Below, one piece after another: positions 33,345-42,146 of a stretch of DNA of 64,000 bases. Source of the stretch: Thermoanaerobacterium xylanolyticum LX-11 (GTDB lineage Bacteria; Bacillota; Thermoanaerobacteria; Thermoanaerobacterales; Thermoanaerobacteraceae); assembly GCF_000189775.2 (NCBI RefSeq), contig NC_015555.1, positions 817,001 to 881,000 of the forward strand. Direction: 5' to 3'. The translations under genes were made by a program, and so were the position numbers. Numbering within the stretch: the first letter of the stretch is position 1; the number at the start of each line of letters is the position of its first letter. Below the pieces are notes generated by a model, which was not told where the DNA came from, did no database searches, and was given only the letters and a program-made list of their open reading frames with translations.

Positions 33345-34004
33345 GTGCCTTTAACGAAAAGAAAGGTAGACTTTTTGGAAACGCTTATAAAGCTTTATGA
33401 CAAGGATAAAGCTCCTGTACACTATGCTGACGTTGCAAGTTTTATGGGCATAAGCAAATGGACTGCCTATGATATGTTGACAGAATTAGAAGAACTGGGA
33501 TATGTGAAGCGGCAGTATTTTATTGGTGAGGATAAATCTATAGGTAGATCTATATTGGTTTACATGCCTAATGAAAGTGCTTATGATGTGGTAAATAAAA
33601 GCAGTATACATGAGTGGAACAGTGTAAAAGAAGTCTTATTGAATGTGATCAAAAAAAATGATGATTCCATATCAGTTGACGATTTTATGAACGAAAAAAA
33701 AGCTGCTTTAAAGCCTCTTAAGTTTTGTGCTTATGCCTTGACAACGTTGCTTTTGCAGATTAAGACACTTGATGTAACAGTAATTGAAAATATAAAAAAT
33801 TCCATAAACATTAATGGCAGTGAAGCGCCTGTGATTTTGTTTGTTGGAATCGTGATTGGATTCTACATCGACTATCATTTGTCCAGTGAAAGCAGGAAAG
33901 TTTTTGAGAAGGTTAATATATTCCACAAATATATAAAGGAGCTAAGCGCAAATGACAAAACATTGTTAAATAACTTTTTGAAAGAATCGCTTTTGTACAT
34001 TTAA
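33345..34004 (+). CDS. Winged-helix transcriptional regulator
   Basis: 219-aa protein. Its first 70 residues form a winged HTH (ETLIKLYDKDKAPVHYADVA, then GISKWTAYDMLTELEELGYV), reminiscent of DtxR/MarR-like readers. The rest (about 75-219) is a largely helical ligand or dimer domain of unknown family with one hydrophobic stretch (APVILFVGIVIGFYI). It starts with GTG at 33345 behind AATGGGGTG. It probably regulates the adjacent radical SAM gene (inference). A hairpin terminator follows. Confidence 0.82.
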   Translation: MPLTKRKVDFLETLIKLYDKDKAPVHYADVASFMGISKWTAYDMLTELEELGYVKRQYFIGEDKSIGRSILVYMPNESAYDVVNKSSIHEWNSVKEVLLNVIKKNDDSISVDDFMNEKKAALKPLKFCAYALTTLLLQIKTLDVTVIENIKNSININGSEAPVILFVGIVIGFYIDYHLSSESRKVFEKVNIFHKYIKELSANDKTLLNNFLKESLLYI

Positions 34005-34024
34005 GACCGTTTAGGTCTTTTTTT
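34003..34024 (+). terminator. Intrinsic terminator
   Basis: AAGACC (34003-34008), loop GTTT, GGTCTT, then a T tract; it begins within the stop codon of the HTH gene. Confidence 0.85.
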
Positions 34025-34073
34025 GTATAATAAAAGTTTTTTTTTAGAAACTAAATATTTAGGAGGTGTTTTT

Positions 34074-34274
34074 ATGGACAGAGAAAAAGAGATAAGTGAG
34101 ATAATAGATTTTGTGGAAAGGTACAAAGAATCAATGGCCAGTCAAATGGTGGTGTCGCGGATTTTAGGCGACAAAGGCGCTAAAGTAAATGAAGAAACTA
34201 TTGATAAATTAAAAAACAGTATTGTAAATGCAGCGGAAGATGATTTGGAAGCGTGTTACTATATAATAAAATAA
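34074..34274 (+). CDS. Small acidic protein of unknown function
   Basis: 66-aa mostly helical protein (MDREKEISEIIDFVERYKES ... AAEDDLEACYYIIK) with a perfect AGGAGGTG RBS. It has one Cys and no signal peptide. I recognise no family. A ferredoxin gene follows 63 bp downstream. Its position after a terminator suggests its own promoter in the AT-rich 34025-34060 region. Confidence 0.75.
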   Translation: MDREKEISEIIDFVERYKESMASQMVVSRILGDKGAKVNEETIDKLKNSIVNAAEDDLEACYYIIK

Positions 34275-34337
34275 ATATTTTGTTTTTTGCAAAAATATGA
34301 TATATTAGATGTATAAAATAGCATAGGAGGTAAATAT

Positions 34338-34526
34338 ATGAAGGTATATGTAGATCAAGATTTGTGTATAGCTTGTGGCCTGTGCATCGACACGTGTCCA
34401 GCGGTTTTTGACTGGAATGACGAAGGCAAATCGCAGGCAATAGTCGATGAAGTGCCTGAAGGCGAAGAACAGGCTTGCCGTGATTCCATAGATGGTTGCC
34501 CTACTGAGGCAATAAAAGAAATATAA
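34338..34526 (+). CDS. Ferredoxin, single [4Fe-4S]
   Basis: 62-aa ferredoxin. CIACGLCIDTCP (residues about 9-20) gives three ligands, and the distant Cys in DGCPTEAI gives the fourth; a further pair in QACRDSIDGC could form a disulfide. The length and single-cluster pattern fit thermophile ferredoxins. It is a low-potential cytosolic electron carrier, for example for radical SAM enzymes or hydrogenase. AGGAGG precedes the ATG. Confidence 0.94.
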   Translation: MKVYVDQDLCIACGLCIDTCPAVFDWNDEGKSQAIVDEVPEGEEQACRDSIDGCPTEAIKEI

Positions 34527-34556
34527 GTTTTGACAAATATATAAGTTTGGATATAT

Positions 34557-34588
34557 ACCTTCGCTGGAGGAAAAATAAAAGCGGAGGT
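34557..34588 (+). promoter_or_regulatory. Hairpin that includes the SASP ribosome binding site
   Basis: ACCTTCGCT (34557-34565) pairs with AGCGGAGGT (34580-34588) with one wobble. The 3' arm contains GGAGGT, the RBS of the spore protein gene starting at 34598, and TTTTTT follows. It may act as an RBS-sequestering switch or a weak attenuator. Confidence 0.55.
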
Positions 34589-34597
34589 GTTTTTTCT

Positions 34598-34816
34598 ATG
34601 TCAAAGAGAAAGAAATTGTATGAAAAGGCTGAAGACGAGCTTGACTCATTAAAAGAAGAAGTTGCCGAAGAATTACACCTTGATGATGACATTGAAAGGC
34701 GTTGTTATGAAAATATGACTACCAGAGAAGTTGGAAAAATTGGTGGTAACATGGTTAAAAAGATGATTAAATACGCTGAAAAACAAATGGATGAAAAAGA
34801 TGGCAAGATAGATTGA
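34598..34816 (+). CDS. Alpha/beta-type small acid-soluble spore protein (SASP)
   Basis: 72-aa protein with the clostridial SASP pattern: LKEEVAEELHLDDDIERRCY, then TTREVGKIGGNMVKKMIKYA, then EKQM. The GNMVKKMI block is the conserved C-terminal DNA-binding motif. Such proteins coat spore DNA and protect it from UV and heat; expression is normally forespore-specific (sigma-G). The ATG at 34598 follows GGAGGTG, which lies inside a hairpin arm. This is the clearest evidence in the window that the organism sporulates. Confidence 0.9.
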   Translation: MSKRKKLYEKAEDELDSLKEEVAEELHLDDDIERRCYENMTTREVGKIGGNMVKKMIKYAEKQMDEKDGKID

Positions 34817-34818
34817 TA

Positions 34819-34848
34819 TTAGGCTGAAGGATATCCTTCAGCTAATTA
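34819..34848 (+). terminator. Palindromic hairpin after SASP gene
   Basis: GCTGAAGGATATCCTTCAGC (34823-34842) is a perfect palindrome flanked by TTAG/CTAA. The trailing tract is TTATTTAT and not a pure U run, so termination strength is uncertain. Confidence 0.6.
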
Positions 34849-34914
34849 TTTATAAATAACTCCTATCATATAATTAAGCGATCATTTATGTAAAAGAAGG
34901 GAAAAAAGAGTCTA

Positions 34915-34921
34915 TGTCGAA
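34915..34921 (+). promoter_or_regulatory. Candidate Spo0A box upstream of the Lon-like gene
   Basis: TGTCGAA matches the core 0A box, 28 bp before the Lon-like start codon. A 7-mer like this is expected several times by chance in the window, so it is weak alone. Confidence 0.3.
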
Positions 34922-34948
34922 TTCTTATTTATAAAAGGAGGGCTTTGA

Positions 34949-37318
34949 ATGAGGGAATTAACACCAGAAAGTCTTAAAAAGCATATAGATCCAGATTTGC
35001 TTGGTTTTGAAACGACGGATGATGTGGAACCTTTGAAAGATCTCATAGGGCAGGAAAGAGCTAAAGATGCCATGGAGTTTGGTTTAAGAATCAAACAGAA
35101 AGGATACAACATATTTATTACTGGGATTACTGGTACTGGAAAATCCAGCTTTGCCATAAGCAGTGTTTCTAAAATCGCATCTTCAGAAAAAGTGCCAGAT
35201 GATTGGGTGTACGTGTTTAATTTTGATAAACCGTCACAGCCAATTGCTATAAATTTAAGACCAGGTGATGGCAAGAGATTTAAAAACGACATGAGAGATT
35301 TTGTGGAGCAGCTTCAAAGAGAAATCCCTAAGGCATTTAATTCAAAAGCATACGATTTGCAAAAAAATGAAATTGTGAAGAAATTTCAAGACAGAAAAAA
35401 TCAATTGATCCAAGAACTAAACGATTTGGCAAAAAATTTTGGCTTTGTGCTTAAAGAGACAAAAACTGGTATAGTAAGTATACCTGTTGTAGACGGTAAA
35501 CAGATAAGCAATGAAGAATACGAGCTATTAGACGATGAGAAAAGAAAAGAGATAGAAGCTAAAGCGGCAAATTTTGAAGAAAAGGCACTGCAGATATGGA
35601 AGGATATACAAAGTATAGATAAAGAAACAAGGGATGCTGTTCACGAGCTTGACAATAGCGTAGGACTTATAGCTGTTGGACATTTGATCGATGATTTAAG
35701 AAATAAATATGCGGAATATGACGGTGTATCGAGATATCTTGACAGCCTTCAAAGAGATATATTAGAAAACATCGACAGTTTCAGAAGCGATGATGATGAA
35801 GACAATCAATTTCCATTTATCATGCGAAAGAACAAAAAAGATGTTTTCAAAAAGTACAGTGTAAATCTTTTTGTAGATAACAGCAATACAAATGGTGCGC
35901 CTGTTGTGGTGGAGTACAATCCCAACTACAACAATGTATTAGGAAACATTGAATACGAAAGCGATTTTGGAGTGGCGATTACTGATTTTACGAAGATTAA
36001 AGCAGGGGCTCTTCACAAGGCAAATGGAGGATATCTTATTTTACAGGCTAAGGATGTCTTGACGTATCCGTACGTATGGGATGCCATTAAGCGTACGCTA
36101 AAGACGGATAAAATAGCAATAGAAAATGTTGCGTCGTCTTACGGCCTTTTGTCCATATCATCACTAAAACCTGAGCCAATTGACTTAAATGTCAAGGTAA
36201 TACTCATAGGAACTCCGTATTTATACTATATTTTATATAATTACGATGATGATTTTAAAAAGCTTTTTAAAGTTAAAGTTGATTTCAACGACGTGATGGA
36301 TTTAAACGAAGAAAGCATCTTAAAAATGGCTTCTTTTATAAAGAAACATTGTATTGAAGACAATTTAAGGCCTTTTCACAAAACAGGAGTGGCAAAAGTC
36401 ATTGAGTATTCAACAAGGATATCGGAAGACCAAAACAAATTATCTACACAGTTTAATGATATTGTTGAGATTTTATATGAATCAAATATCTGGGCGGAAA
36501 TAGAAGGAAGCAAAGCTGTCACGGCTCATAATGTAGAAAAGGCTATAAAGGAAAAGATAAAGCGTGTCAACATGATAGAGGAAAAGTATATGGAATATTT
36601 TAAAGATGGAACTTTTTTGATGGATGTAGATGGTGAAAAAGTTGGGATTGTAAATGGGCTTTCTGTCATAAATTTAGGTGATTACCAATTTGGAAAGCCT
36701 TCCAGGATAACGGTTACCACTTACCCGGGCGAAGAAGGTGTGGTAAACATCGAAAGAGAAACCAAAATGAGTGGTCACATTCACGACAAAGGCATAATGA
36801 TAATAACGGGATTTATAGGCAATAGGTATGCTTTGGATTTTCCCCTTACTTTATCAGCCAGAATATGCTTTGAGCAGCTATATGAAGGCGTAGAAGGTGA
36901 CAGTGCTTCCAGCACAGAGCTTTATGGGCTGCTTTCAAGCTTATCAGATATTCCCATTAGACAGGACATAGCTGTAACTGGTTCTGTCAATCAATTTGGA
37001 GTCATACAGCCTGTAGGAGGCGTAACACATAAGATTGAAGGATTTTTCAAATTATGCAAAGTGAAAGGACTTACAGGAAGGCAAGGCGTCATAATCCCAG
37101 AGCAGAATGCAATAAACCTTGTTTTGGACGATGAAGTAATAGACGCATGCAAGAGTGGAAAATTTCACATATATACTGTAAATACGATAGATGAAGGTAT
37201 GGAAATATTGACAGGTCATAAGATGAGTGATATAAACGAAAGAGTGAAAAACAAGCTAAGATTATTTTACAACATATTGACAAAAGAAAAGTCATCTGAT
37301 AAAGAAAGGAATGTTTGA
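34949..37318 (+). CDS. Lon-related ATP-dependent protease (LonB-like)
   Basis: 789-aa protein with an AAA module (Walker A GITGTGKS near residue 60, with a large helical insertion at about 120-300) and a C-terminal Lon protease domain. The catalytic Ser is in EGDSASSTEL and the Lys in GGVTHKIEGFF. This is the soluble Lon-related group (AAA_32 type) and lacks the N-terminal LAN domain of classical LonA. It degrades unfolded or regulatory proteins. AAAGGAGGG precedes the ATG. It overlaps queG by 8 bp. Confidence 0.92.
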   Translation: MRELTPESLKKHIDPDLLGFETTDDVEPLKDLIGQERAKDAMEFGLRIKQKGYNIFITGITGTGKSSFAISSVSKIASSEKVPDDWVYVFNFDKPSQPIAINLRPGDGKRFKNDMRDFVEQLQREIPKAFNSKAYDLQKNEIVKKFQDRKNQLIQELNDLAKNFGFVLKETKTGIVSIPVVDGKQISNEEYELLDDEKRKEIEAKAANFEEKALQIWKDIQSIDKETRDAVHELDNSVGLIAVGHLIDDLRNKYAEYDGVSRYLDSLQRDILENIDSFRSDDDEDNQFPFIMRKNKKDVFKKYSVNLFVDNSNTNGAPVVVEYNPNYNNVLGNIEYESDFGVAITDFTKIKAGALHKANGGYLILQAKDVLTYPYVWDAIKRTLKTDKIAIENVASSYGLLSISSLKPEPIDLNVKVILIGTPYLYYILYNYDDDFKKLFKVKVDFNDVMDLNEESILKMASFIKKHCIEDNLRPFHKTGVAKVIEYSTRISEDQNKLSTQFNDIVEILYESNIWAEIEGSKAVTAHNVEKAIKEKIKRVNMIEEKYMEYFKDGTFLMDVDGEKVGIVNGLSVINLGDYQFGKPSRITVTTYPGEEGVVNIERETKMSGHIHDKGIMIITGFIGNRYALDFPLTLSARICFEQLYEGVEGDSASSTELYGLLSSLSDIPIRQDIAVTGSVNQFGVIQPVGGVTHKIEGFFKLCKVKGLTGRQGVIIPEQNAINLVLDDEVIDACKSGKFHIYTVNTIDEGMEILTGHKMSDINERVKNKLRLFYNILTKEKSSDKERNV

Positions 37319-38462
37319 TGTGACTTGTGTCACAAAAGAGGAGATTAAGGATTTTGCCTATAAGTCCGGCATTGACGTAATAGGCTTTGCAAGTCCTGAT
37401 TGTCTTTTTGAGTATAGGGATTTATTGCTTTATAGACTTAACAATGGTTTAAATTGCAATATTGAAGAAAAGGATGTAGATAAAAGGATAAATCCCTATT
37501 ATCTCCTTAGTGATGTTAAGTCGATAATATCTGTTGCTATATCTTACAACGTAGATTATGAATTTGAAGCACCGAGGTATGGATATGGGACTATTTCAAA
37601 GACTGCATGGGGCGTAGATTATCATAAAGTCATGATTGATTTGCTTAAAAAGCTGGAAAAATTTATTTCATCTAAATGCGGTGATGCCAAGACAGTTTTG
37701 CTTGTTGACAACAATCCACTTTTGGAAAGAGCTATCGCTTACAATGCAGGCATTGGATTTTTCGGGAAAAATAATATGATAATAAATGAGGAATATGGAT
37801 CATACATTTTTTTAGGAGAGATGCTGATAAACATATCTTTTGAACCAGATTCAAAAGTTGAATCAAAATGTGGAAGCTGCAGAAGATGTCTTAAAGCATG
37901 TCCTGGGAAAGCATTGATTGAAGAATACAAAATAGACGCCAATAAGTGCTTGTCATATGCTACAATTAAGAAAGGATACTTAAGCGATAGCACATTAAAA
38001 AGGTTAGGCACTCGCATATATGGATGTGATATATGCCAGGATGTTTGTCCATTTAATCAAAAAGCAAAGAAAGTCACAAGGCGCGAATTTACGCCACAAA
38101 ATCTTAAACCTAAACACGATTTGAAAGATATTTTACGTCTTGACAACAAAAAGTTTAAAGAATTATTTGGAGATACATCGGCATCTTGGAGAGGCAAGAA
38201 TACTATAATAAGAAATGCAATAATTGCAGCTATTAATTCAAATGACAAGGATGCAATCGAACCATTGAAAAAGCTTATAAACTCTGAAAGTGCTTATATA
38301 AGAGGCTATAGCGCATACGCTTTAAGCATCCTTGATAAAGAAAATGCTTTTTCATATATTGAAAAAGCTTATCTAAATGAAAAAGATGAATCTACAAAGG
38401 AGTTTATGAAGAAAGCCATAATGAATATTAGAGGTGAGACTTTTGAGGGTAACGAAAGATGA
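37311..38462 (+). CDS. queG: Epoxyqueuosine reductase QueG
   Basis: 383-aa cobalamin- and Fe-S-dependent reductase converting epoxyqueuosine to queuosine in tRNA. Two 4Fe-4S motifs are visible (CGSCRRCLKACPGKAL and CDICQDVCPFNQ). The N-terminal B12 domain has FFGKNNMI, and HEAT-like repeats make up the last 80 residues. The ATG at 37311 abuts the AAAGGA site; a GTG at 37320 has better spacing and may be the true start. It overlaps the Lon-like gene and is followed by overlapping nth. It completes the pathway begun at queT-queF. Confidence 0.94.
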   Translation: MFDVTCVTKEEIKDFAYKSGIDVIGFASPDCLFEYRDLLLYRLNNGLNCNIEEKDVDKRINPYYLLSDVKSIISVAISYNVDYEFEAPRYGYGTISKTAWGVDYHKVMIDLLKKLEKFISSKCGDAKTVLLVDNNPLLERAIAYNAGIGFFGKNNMIINEEYGSYIFLGEMLINISFEPDSKVESKCGSCRRCLKACPGKALIEEYKIDANKCLSYATIKKGYLSDSTLKRLGTRIYGCDICQDVCPFNQKAKKVTRREFTPQNLKPKHDLKDILRLDNKKFKELFGDTSASWRGKNTIIRNAIIAAINSNDKDAIEPLKKLINSESAYIRGYSAYALSILDKENAFSYIEKAYLNEKDESTKEFMKKAIMNIRGETFEGNER

Positions 38463-39087
38463 AGCGCTGGAGGTTGTAGAAATTCTTAAAAAAACATATC
38501 CTGATGCAAAGCCTGGTTTACATTTTAAAAATGCCTTTGAGTTATTGGTAGCAACAATACTGTCAGCACAGTGTACTGACAAAAGGGTCAACATGATTAC
38601 AGAAAAACTTTTTAAAAAGTACAAATCGCCATTTGATTTAAAGGACGTTGATCCATTAGAACTTGAAGAAGAAATAAGGGATTGCGGTCTTTACAGGAAT
38701 AAGTCGAGAAACATAATAAATACATGCAAAATTTTGTGCGATAAGTATGGCGGTACTGTTCCTAATGATATGGAAAAGCTTATGGAGTTGCCGGGTGTTG
38801 GCAGGAAAACTGCAAATGTGGTTATAAGCAATGCCTTTAAACAAGATGCGATTGCAGTTGATACCCACGTTTTTAGGGTGTCAAATAGGATTGGACTTGC
38901 AGAAAGCGATGATGTTTTAAAGACAGAACAACAGCTTATGGATATTCTACCTAAAAATTTGTGGTCTTTGTCTCATCACATTCTTATATACCATGGACGA
39001 AATATCTGTATTGCACGGAAGCCTAAGTGTGATATTTGCCCTATCAAACATATTTGTAAGTTTTATAAAAATTTTATAAAAAATTAA
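38443..39087 (+). CDS. nth: Endonuclease III
   Basis: About 214-aa base-excision repair glycosylase/AP lyase for oxidised pyrimidines. The helix-hairpin-helix LPGVGRKTAN has the catalytic Lys, VDTHVFR has the catalytic Asp, and the Fe-S cluster is C-x6-C-x2-C-x5-C near the C-terminus (CIARKPKCDICPIKHIC). A TTG at 38443 is preferred because AGAGGTG lies just upstream; a GTG at 38434 overlaps that site. It overlaps the end of queG, so probably co-transcribed. Confidence 0.95.
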   Translation: MRVTKDEALEVVEILKKTYPDAKPGLHFKNAFELLVATILSAQCTDKRVNMITEKLFKKYKSPFDLKDVDPLELEEEIRDCGLYRNKSRNIINTCKILCDKYGGTVPNDMEKLMELPGVGRKTANVVISNAFKQDAIAVDTHVFRVSNRIGLAESDDVLKTEQQLMDILPKNLWSLSHHILIYHGRNICIARKPKCDICPIKHICKFYKNFIKN

Positions 39088-39169
39088 TCAGTATGTAATT
39101 TATTTGCAATGTATTTATAATATAATTAAATTGTTCTAAATTAAAAAACTAAATAATGGGGAGATCAAA

Positions 39170-40654
39170 ATGGAGACAAAGGACACAAAAAGCATAAAGA
39201 GCAAAAGCAATTATTTTTATATCATTCTTCTTATATTAATAATAACTGTGTTTGCTGGTTCATTTGTGATGTTTTATTCTGTCATGAATCAAAATACTAT
39301 CGCAAAGGGAGTTTTTGTAAATGGAATTAGTCTTAGTGGACTTACTAAATCTGAAGCGAATTCAAAACTGCAAGATAACCTTAAGACGGTGAACAATTTA
39401 AAAGTCGTTTTAAAGTACAATGACAAGCAGTTTGTGCTTCCAAGCGATGACGTTAAAATAGGCTACGACTATGATGCTATCGTCAATGAAGCTTATTCTA
39501 TCGGCAAAAGTGGGAACTTCATAAATCGCATAAAGACGATATACAATATATCTAAGAACGGTAAATATCTTAAGTACAGTCCTATAGCCGTTTTTAATGG
39601 TTTAGATAAATTTTTAATGGATGTATCGAAAAACATAGACAAAAAACCTGTTGATGCTAAGATATACGTGTCTGACGGTAAGATAAACATTACAAATGAT
39701 ATTTCGGGTTTAAAAGTCGATGCAAATAATACAATTGAAAGTATAAAAAGTGCAGTTAATAATGCGATTATGACAGGTGATGAAGATTATGTAGAAGTTC
39801 CTATCACAGTTAAAAAAGTTGATGCAAACATAAAGGCTTCAGAACTCGGCATGATAAAAGGCAAAATTGTCAGTTTTTCCACACAATTCAATACTGGTGA
39901 TGCAAATAGGTCAGAAAATCTTGCTGTAGCTGCAAAAGCTGTAAATGGCAAGCTGCTTATGCCGGGGCAAGTTTTTTCACTTAATAAAACGTTAGGACCG
40001 AGAATCATACAGAATGGATATAAAGAAGCGCCTGTGATAATTGGCAACAAGCTTGTTCCGGATATAGGTGGTGGGGTGTGTCAAGTTGCTACTACCATTT
40101 ACAACGCTGCGTTAAGAGCAGATATGAAAATCGACGAGAGGTACCATCACACATTTCCTGTTGGATACGTTTCGCCGGGGCAAGATGCTACAATCTCAGG
40201 AGATGTTCTCGATTTAAAGTTTGAAAATCCAACGAAATACCCTATATACATTGAATCGTACATCAGCGGAAATAACTTTGTAGTGAATTTTTATGGATAT
40301 CCGGAAGATCCATGGAAAAGGATCGACATATATTCTGAAATTGTGGAGAAGTACGAACCAAAAGTAACGTATGTTGATGATCCTACTTTGCCTGAAGGAG
40401 TCACGCAGGTAGATGTGGAAAAGCATACAGGATACAAGGTAAATACTTACAGGCTCATTTATGAGAACAATGTTTTAGTGAAAAAAGAATTTTTGTATAC
40501 AGACATCTACAAGCCAGTTGACGGCGTTATAAGACGGGGTGTGAAAAAAGATGAAGTAAGTAACAATGAAAGTGTTCAAAGCCAAATTGATGACAAAAAC
40601 GTATCTACAGAGGATTTAAATGGAAAACCACAAAATATAAATCCTACAAATTAA
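39170..40654 (+). CDS. VanW family protein with peptidoglycan-binding-like and G5-like domains
   Basis: 494-aa membrane-anchored extracellular protein. An N-terminal TM helix (residues about 16-37) is followed by a PG_binding_4-like region (about 45-225) and the VanW domain (about 245-380; SENLAVAAKAVNGKLLMPGQ, then FSLNKTLGPR and GGGVCQVATTIYNAAL). A C-terminal G5-like beta segment (about 390-455) precedes a polar tail. It is probably cell-wall associated; VanW function is unknown and vancomycin resistance is not implied. It ends in a bidirectional terminator. Confidence 0.92.
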   Translation: METKDTKSIKSKSNYFYIILLILIITVFAGSFVMFYSVMNQNTIAKGVFVNGISLSGLTKSEANSKLQDNLKTVNNLKVVLKYNDKQFVLPSDDVKIGYDYDAIVNEAYSIGKSGNFINRIKTIYNISKNGKYLKYSPIAVFNGLDKFLMDVSKNIDKKPVDAKIYVSDGKINITNDISGLKVDANNTIESIKSAVNNAIMTGDEDYVEVPITVKKVDANIKASELGMIKGKIVSFSTQFNTGDANRSENLAVAAKAVNGKLLMPGQVFSLNKTLGPRIIQNGYKEAPVIIGNKLVPDIGGGVCQVATTIYNAALRADMKIDERYHHTFPVGYVSPGQDATISGDVLDLKFENPTKYPIYIESYISGNNFVVNFYGYPEDPWKRIDIYSEIVEKYEPKVTYVDDPTLPEGVTQVDVEKHTGYKVNTYRLIYENNVLVKKEFLYTDIYKPVDGVIRRGVKKDEVSNNESVQSQIDDKNVSTEDLNGKPQNINPTN

Positions 40655-40677
40655 AAAACGAGCGATGCTCGTTTTTT
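40653..40677. terminator. Bidirectional terminator between vanW-like gene and perR
   Basis: AAAAAACGAGC / GCTCGTTTTTT with a GAT loop; A and T tracts on both sides serve both convergent genes. Confidence 0.9.
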
Positions 40678-41098
40678 AATTTGTTATCTTTTTTTTGCAA
40701 TCAGGGCAGTAGCCATAAAAATACAATTTTTGATCCATCAAAAGGTAATCTGTGTGTTTGCTTACTTCACCAAGGAGATCATCTAATGCTGAGTCGTCAA
40801 GGTCATCTACCCTATTGCATCCGTAACATATCAAATGTGGGTGTGAATTGACATTTGCGTCATATCTGAAACTACCTTCACCAACATTAAGTTCTTGCAC
40901 AAGTCCTATACTTTTTAGCATTTCAAGCGTCTTGTAGACAGTAGCCAAACTCATTGTTGGGAAATCGGACGACAACGTCTTGTATATGGTTTCAGCACTT
41001 GGATGTTCTTTGGTATTTTTAAGCATGTTGATGATAGCAAGTCTCTGTGGTGTTACTTTTAATCCCTTTTCTTTCAGGATTGACGAGATATCGTCCAT
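40676..41098 (-). CDS. perR: Fur-family regulator, PerR-like
   Basis: 140-aa Fur-family repressor. A winged HTH (VTPQRLAIINMLKNT, MSLATVYKTLEML) precedes the metal-sensing part YDANVNSHPHLICYGCNRVD; the structural Zn site is CYGC plus CPDC. The Asp/His arrangement (RYDANV, SHPH, DDLDDS) fits the peroxide sensor PerR rather than iron-sensing Fur. Rubrerythrin at 22.3 kb is a plausible target. The upstream AT-rich region has only a weak palindrome. Confidence 0.9.
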   Translation of the reverse strand: MDDISSILKEKGLKVTPQRLAIINMLKNTKEHPSAETIYKTLSSDFPTMSLATVYKTLEMLKSIGLVQELNVGEGSFRYDANVNSHPHLICYGCNRVDDLDDSALDDLLGEVSKHTDYLLMDQKLYFYGYCPDCKKKITN

Positions 41099-41291
41099 AA
41101 TATCCCTTCTTTCTATGAAATATTAATTAATAAAATTTCTCTTGTAATATTTATAGTTACATTATACTATTGCAATTTTATGCTGTCAATCATTTTTTGA
41201 AATGCATAGTGAAAATCGTGAAAACTTGAAGTTGATTGTCAGTAATGGTATAGTAATATTGAAAAAATATTCTGATGAATGGGGGACTACG

Positions 41292-42116
41292 ATGACATAT
41301 AAATTAATTGCAATAGATATGGACGATACACTTTTGACGCATGACAAGCAAATCTCGAGAGAAAACTTAGAAGCTTTAAAAAAAGCTCATGATGCAGGTA
41401 TTTATGTTGTCATATCAACAGGCAGGATTTATGCTTCTGCTTACGCATACTCGGAATTTTTAGGATTCAAACCATACATCATTGCCAGCAATGGAGCCAT
41501 GGTGATAGATGACAATGATGAAGAAATTTATAAAAGTGTGCTTGATATAGACATATTGTCGTATTTGATAGATTTGGCGAAGGAAAACGACCTTTATTAT
41601 CATTTTTACAGCGATAAAATTGTTTATTCACCGGAGATTACCAGCAAATTTCAAAAGTACGGCGAGTGGAACAGATTGTACGCCGAAACATTACGAGTAG
41701 AAGTGGAGAATATACCTTCTCATACAGAATTTGAAAGCAAGTTGAAAGACAGCATTGTGAAATTTGTAATGTTTGACGAAGATTCAGAGAAAATAAAAGC
41801 AGTGAGAAAAACGATAGATAACGAAAAAGGCGATAGATTAGAGACCACAAGCTCATTTCACAATAATATAGAAATATTAAATAAAGGTGTAAATAAAGGA
41901 AACGGCCTCAAGATATTGGGAGAATATCTGGGAATAGATAGATCAGAAATGGTGGCAATAGGTGATAGCGAAAATGATGTAGAGATGGTTGAGTATGCAG
42001 GTTTTGGTGTGGCAATGGAAAATGCCATAGATAAACTTAAAAAAACAGCAGACTTTATCACAAAATCAAACATGGAAAACGGCGTCGCTTACGTTATAAA
42101 TAAATTTATCTTGTAA
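41292..42116 (+). CDS. Cof-type HAD-superfamily phosphatase
   Basis: 274-aa haloacid dehalogenase hydrolase of the Cof/YidA subgroup. Motif I IDMDDTLLT near the N-terminus, motif II VISTGR, the Lys of motif III in NKGNGLKIL, and motif IV IGDSENDVEM are all present. The family dephosphorylates sugar phosphates and nucleotides (possibly FMN); the substrate is unassigned. The ATG at 41292 follows GGGGGAC; the upstream in-frame extension is not supported by an RBS. Confidence 0.93.
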   Translation: MTYKLIAIDMDDTLLTHDKQISRENLEALKKAHDAGIYVVISTGRIYASAYAYSEFLGFKPYIIASNGAMVIDDNDEEIYKSVLDIDILSYLIDLAKENDLYYHFYSDKIVYSPEITSKFQKYGEWNRLYAETLRVEVENIPSHTEFESKLKDSIVKFVMFDEDSEKIKAVRKTIDNEKGDRLETTSSFHNNIEILNKGVNKGNGLKILGEYLGIDRSEMVAIGDSENDVEMVEYAGFGVAMENAIDKLKKTADFITKSNMENGVAYVINKFIL

Positions 42117-42146
42117 GTTGATTTGCTTTTGAAAGGAGGGGTTCTT

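Noticed and set aside
34074-34274. RiPP precursor for the nearby radical SAM enzyme
   Set aside because: The 66-aa protein is acidic and helical throughout, with no leader-core layout, and a terminator and an HTH gene separate it from the radical SAM gene.
41099-41291. Per-box upstream of perR
   Set aside because: The only candidate palindrome (GTAACTATAAATATTAC) has mismatches in three of eight symmetric pairs and was too weak to list.
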